NCBI GenBank assembly: GCA_009787485.1
Contig: WQWP01000049.1
Coordinates: forward strand, 1-15,869
Source of the DNA: Lentimicrobiaceae bacterium
GTDB taxonomy: Bacteria; Bacteroidota; Bacteroidia; Bacteroidales; WCHB1-69
Length of the DNA stretch: 15,869 bases
Direction: 5' to 3'
Shown: piece after piece, positions 13,452 to 15,869 of the stretch
How positions within the stretch are numbered: the first letter of the stretch is position 1
Layout of the letters: each line of letters opens with the position of its first letter
The notes under the pieces: generated by a model
Seen by the model: only the letters and a program-made list of their open reading frames with translations
Told to the model about the DNA's origin: nothing
The model's database searches: none
Position numbers and translations under genes: made by a program

Positions 13452-13694
13452 CTACAAATATTTTTCGGTTAAATAATCACGATACTCTTTGCGTTCTTCA
13501 ATATTTGCATTTGGAATTATACCGGTTAGACTTTCTACTAACGGACTAATTTTTTTCTTTGTTGAAGGCGGTTTTACAAGTGAATTTAAATAGCTTTCAA
13601 TTAATTTTGATAAACTTACATTATTTCTTCTTGCATAAATTTTTGCTTCTTCTGTGGTATTCTTATTCAGATTTAATGTTAATTTTGCGTTCAT
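13452..13694 (-). CDS. DUF6364-type antitoxin
   Basis: The 80-residue protein starts MNAKLTLNLNKNTTEEAKIY, a beta strand followed by helices, as in ribbon-helix-helix-like DUF6364 proteins. NNVSLSKLIESYLNSL forms the second helix. The Lys/Pro-rich middle (PPSTKKKISP) and the acidic C terminus (about 58-80) would wrap the toxin. Antitoxins of this type are usually small DNA-binding proteins that repress their own operon. A -7 box and overlapping palindromes lie immediately upstream. It directly precedes the PIN toxin by two bases. The antitoxin function is inferred from context and fold pattern. Confidence 0.78.
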   Translation of the reverse strand: MNAKLTLNLNKNTTEEAKIYARRNNVSLSKLIESYLNSLVKPPSTKKKISPLVESLTGIIPNANIEERKEYRDYLTEKYL

Positions 13695-13722
13695 GTCAAA
13701 ATGCTTTTAATGATTAGACGTG

Positions 13723-13730
13723 CAAAAATA
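13723..13730 (-). promoter_or_regulatory. Bacteroidota -7 box of the toxin-antitoxin operon
   Basis: TATTTTTG (minus strand) is an exact TAnnTTTG match, 28 bases upstream of the antitoxin ATG. It is followed by GCAC, as in the box upstream of the dksA-like gene. No clear -33 TTG is seen. Confidence 0.5.
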
Positions 13731-13747
13731 ATAAATTATTACGTAAT
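13729..13747. promoter_or_regulatory. Overlapping palindromes, candidate antitoxin operator
   Basis: The odd palindrome TAATAAATTATTA (13729-13741) overlaps the -7 box. The perfect palindrome ATTACGTAAT (13738-13747) overlaps it in turn. Their position over the promoter fits an autorepression site, but AT-rich palindromes can also arise by chance. Confidence 0.4.
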
Positions 13748-13777
13748 ATCTGTTAAAGATGTTTTTTTTCTTATTAT

Positions 13778-14791
13778 TTACCCAAACTGCCCCAAAAACC
13801 TCACATCATTCTCAAAATAAAGCCGAATATCATTAATTTTATATTTCAGCATCGCCATGCGCTCAATGCCCAGCCCGAAGGCGTAGCCGCTGTATTTTTT
13901 GGAATCAATGCCGCAATCGTTGAGCACGTTGGGATCTACCATGCCGCAGCCGAGAATTTCTACCCAGCCGGAATGTTTGCATACGTTGCAGCCTTTTCCG
14001 CCGCAAATTTTACACTCAATATCCATTTCTGCAGAAGGCTCTGTGAAAGGGAAATAGGAAGGGCGGAGGCGAATTTTCGTATCTTCTCCAAACATCTCTT
14101 TGGCAAAAAACAGCAATACTTGTTTCATCTCGGCAAAAGAGACATCTTTGGCAATGTACAATCCCTCTACTTGATGAAAAATGCAGTGGGAACGCGCGGT
14201 AATGGTTTCGTTGCGATACACTCTGCCTGGGCATATTACGCGAATGGGCGGCAGACAACTTTCCATCGTGCGCACCTGCAGGGATGAGGTGTGCGTGCGA
14301 AGCAAAAATTCGGGATTCACATTCACAAAAAAAGTATCCTGCATGTCGCGCGCCGGATGATCTTGCGGAAAATTTAAAGCCGAAAAAACGTGCCAATCAT
14401 CCTCAATATCAGGGCCTGAGACAGTAGAAAATCCTATCATCTCAAATATTTCGCACACTTGATTCATTACCATGGAAACAGGATGCAAAGCGCCTGTAGT
14501 ATAAAGCACAGCAGGGCGCGTTACGTCAATTCCCGAAGTTTGAATAGTGGCAGAGTTTTCTATTTTTTCTTTGTAATCGTCGAACAATTGCTGGGCGTAT
14601 TGCTTTAAATCGTTTACTTTTTGCCCAAAATCTTTGCGCAATTCCGGGGTTACATTTTTTATTTCGCCGAGGAGTTGCTGCAATTCGCTTTTCTTGCTAA
14701 GAAACTGTAAACGAAATGCTTCCAAATGTTCTCCTGCTTCTACACGAAACTGGTCTAATTGTTGTTTGATTTCTTCTACTTTAGGATTCAT
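13778..14791 (-). CDS. pheS: Phenylalanine-tRNA ligase alpha subunit
   Basis: This catalytic subunit activates phenylalanine and transfers it to tRNA-Phe, in a cytoplasmic alpha2-beta2 complex with PheT. The protein has 337 residues, normal for the family. An N-terminal coiled coil (about 1-80) binds tRNA. The class II core follows with HPARDMQDTFFV (145-156), GRVYRNETITARSHCIFHQVEG (motif 2, beginning at 189) and GYAFGLGIERMAMLKY (motif 3). A CxxC-CxxC insert (Cys260, 263, 268, 271) is a zinc-finger-like loop seen in many PheS proteins. Its partner pheT is encoded about 6.6 kb away and is interrupted by a stop, so the complex may be affected. Heptad repeats lie 12 bp upstream of the ATG. Confidence 0.96.
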   Translation of the reverse strand: MNPKVEEIKQQLDQFRVEAGEHLEAFRLQFLSKKSELQQLLGEIKNVTPELRKDFGQKVNDLKQYAQQLFDDYKEKIENSATIQTSGIDVTRPAVLYTTGALHPVSMVMNQVCEIFEMIGFSTVSGPDIEDDWHVFSALNFPQDHPARDMQDTFFVNVNPEFLLRTHTSSLQVRTMESCLPPIRVICPGRVYRNETITARSHCIFHQVEGLYIAKDVSFAEMKQVLLFFAKEMFGEDTKIRLRPSYFPFTEPSAEMDIECKICGGKGCNVCKHSGWVEILGCGMVDPNVLNDCGIDSKKYSGYAFGLGIERMAMLKYKINDIRLYFENDVRFLGQFG

Positions 14792-14803
14792 AGCGATGGA
14801 ATT

Positions 14804-14852
14804 TTAGTGATTAGTGGTTAGTGATTAGTGGTTAGTGATTAGTGGTTAGTAG
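14804..14852. repeat. Heptad tandem repeat TTAGTGR (7 units)
   Basis: Alternating TTAGTGA and TTAGTGG units give six exact copies, equal to a 14-bp repeat, then TTAGTAG. The block lies between the lpxC stop and the pheS start. The same units open the block at 8206-8254. Confidence 0.85.
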
Positions 14853-14863
14853 GGGGTGAAGGG

Positions 14864-15796
14864 TTATTTTTTGGAGGTTTCTTTATTTTCTAAATATTCG
14901 TGAATTAATCTGACAAACTCTGTATTGGCAAAATGTCCGGGTTTGTGCGCAATAATTTCTCCTTTCACAGGCTTGCCGAGGAGGCACAAATCTCCCAATA
15001 AATCAAGTAGCTTGTGGCAAGCCGGTTCATTCAAACAGCGTAACTTAACATTGTTTAAAGTTCCATTTTCGTTAATTTGAATGTCTTTTTTGTTGAAAAA
15101 ACTTCCTATTTCTTCTAAAATTTCCGGATCCGGTTTTTTATCTACAAAAACGATGGCATTATCTGTTTCTCCGCCTTTAACCAAATCATTTTTAATGAGA
15201 TGATGTAATTCGTGAAGAAATACAAATGTTCTGCAAGGGGCGATAGTATCTGCAAACTCTTCTATTTTTTTGATAGAGGCGTTTTGGCTTGCCAACACGG
15301 AAGTTCCATAATCCACCATCACCGACATGGAAAATTTTTCAGCAGGCACTAAAATTAATTCAACTCCTACATCTGGTTTTTCAAATTTAACTACCTCATC
15401 AACAGATATATATTCTCTTAATTCGGGAAGTTCTTTGATGCCGGCATTTTTTATCATGGAGATAAAGGGCAGGGCGCTACCGTCTAAAATAGGCACCTCT
15501 TCCGCATCAATTTGAATGAGCGCATTATCAATGCACATTCCGGCTAAAGCAGCTAATAAATGCTCTACTGTTTTAATATATGCACCATTTTCTTGAAGAA
15601 TGGTACTTCTTGCGATTTTTACAACGTTGGTAATGTGCGCTTTAACCGTTGGTTTGTCGGGCAAATCCATCCTCTGAAAAACAATTCCGTGATGTGCCGG
15701 CGCCGGTTGTAAAGTAATGGTTACTACACATCCTGTGTGCAATCCCTTTCCGGAGATTGAGCTCTCCGAAGCGATAGTAGTTTGATTTTTTTTCAT
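14864..15796 (-). CDS. lpxC: UDP-3-O-acyl-N-acetylglucosamine deacetylase LpxC (not fused to FabZ)
   Basis: LpxC catalyses the committed step of lipid A synthesis, the zinc-dependent deacetylation of UDP-3-O-acyl-GlcNAc in the cytoplasm. With the ATG at 15794-15796 the protein has 310 residues, starting MKKNQTTIASESSISGKGLHTG. An in-frame GTG at 15823 would add nine residues, but they are not family-like. Active-site residues are visible: Glu78-His79 (KTVEHLLAALAG), zinc ligands His261 and Asp265 (NEPACHKLLDLLGDL) and His288 (HKPGHFANTEF). In most Bacteroidota the protein continues into a FabZ dehydratase domain. Here it stops at residue 310 and only repeat DNA follows before pheS. Confidence 0.95.
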   Translation of the reverse strand: MKKNQTTIASESSISGKGLHTGCVVTITLQPAPAHHGIVFQRMDLPDKPTVKAHITNVVKIARSTILQENGAYIKTVEHLLAALAGMCIDNALIQIDAEEVPILDGSALPFISMIKNAGIKELPELREYISVDEVVKFEKPDVGVELILVPAEKFSMSVMVDYGTSVLASQNASIKKIEEFADTIAPCRTFVFLHELHHLIKNDLVKGGETDNAIVFVDKKPDPEILEEIGSFFNKKDIQINENGTLNNVKLRCLNEPACHKLLDLLGDLCLLGKPVKGEIIAHKPGHFANTEFVRLIHEYLENKETSKK

Positions 15797-15819
15797 AAAA
15801 AACTTGTTATCCGAAAAAA

Positions 15820-15869
15820 TCACTCCGATTTCTTCATCTGCATTTTCAATTCATTAATTTGGTTAAACA
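15820..15869 (-). CDS. C-terminal tail of an upstream gene, possibly lpxD
   Basis: A frame open from the window edge encodes FNQINELKMQMKKSE and ends with TGA at 15820-15822, 23 bases before the lpxC ATG. The charged helical tail and the position fit LpxD, which commonly precedes lpxC in Bacteroidota. Fifteen residues are not enough to identify it. Confidence 0.4.
   Translation of the reverse strand, partial: FNQINELKMQMKKSE

Noticed and set aside
14804..14852. A CRISPR array
   Set aside because: The units are 7 bp and directly adjacent, with no spacers.

Overview
The window looks like a chromosomal segment of a Bacteroidota bacterium. The evidence is low GC, a MurF-alanine racemase fusion, a DksA-like protein with a degenerate zinc finger encoded next to lspA, and two intergenic matches to the Bacteroidota -7 promoter box (TAnnTTTG). 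Shine-Dalgarno sequences are not evident. Species cannot be told from this sequence. All genes except the first run on the minus strand.

Layout from left to right. Positions 1-453 hold the end of a plus-strand outer-membrane beta-barrel protein, whose stop overlaps that of the convergent gene mscL. Next are dusB and rpiB, overlapping by four bases. Positions 2340-4608 look like an accessory patch: a YhcG/DUF1016-type PDDEXK nuclease gene, then an overlapping pair encoding a small membrane protein and an ABC ATPase. The patch is flanked by GATTTAA heptad repeats in opposite orientations. Then comes pheT, interrupted by one in-frame TAA that separates the B5 domain from the catalytic-like and anticodon-binding part. 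Further right are a glutamate-rich protein gene with a 15-bp tandem repeat, a 317-bp gap with heptad repeats and a large nested palindrome, lspA, a dksA-like gene, murF-alr, pdxA, a PIN-toxin/DUF6364-antitoxin pair, pheS, lpxC, and the last codons of another gene.

Most genes are housekeeping: cell envelope (lpxC, murF-alr, lspA, mscL), tRNA charging and modification (pheS, pheT, dusB) and cofactor or sugar metabolism (pdxA, rpiB). pdxA directly precedes murF-alr; PdxA helps make pyridoxal phosphate, the cofactor of the racemase half.

The unusual theme is palindromic and short-repeat DNA, some of it inside genes. A perfect 28-bp palindrome is read in frame within pheT. Three hairpins lie within 162 bp of the nuclease gene; two are related copies with a paired, compensatory arm change. 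A 192-bp nested palindrome with 50-bp perfect arms resembles a MITE. Heptad repeats (TTAGTGR and GATTTAA families) fill several intergenic gaps. The most consequential point for function is the in-frame stop in pheT. LpxC also lacks the FabZ fusion usual in this phylum.
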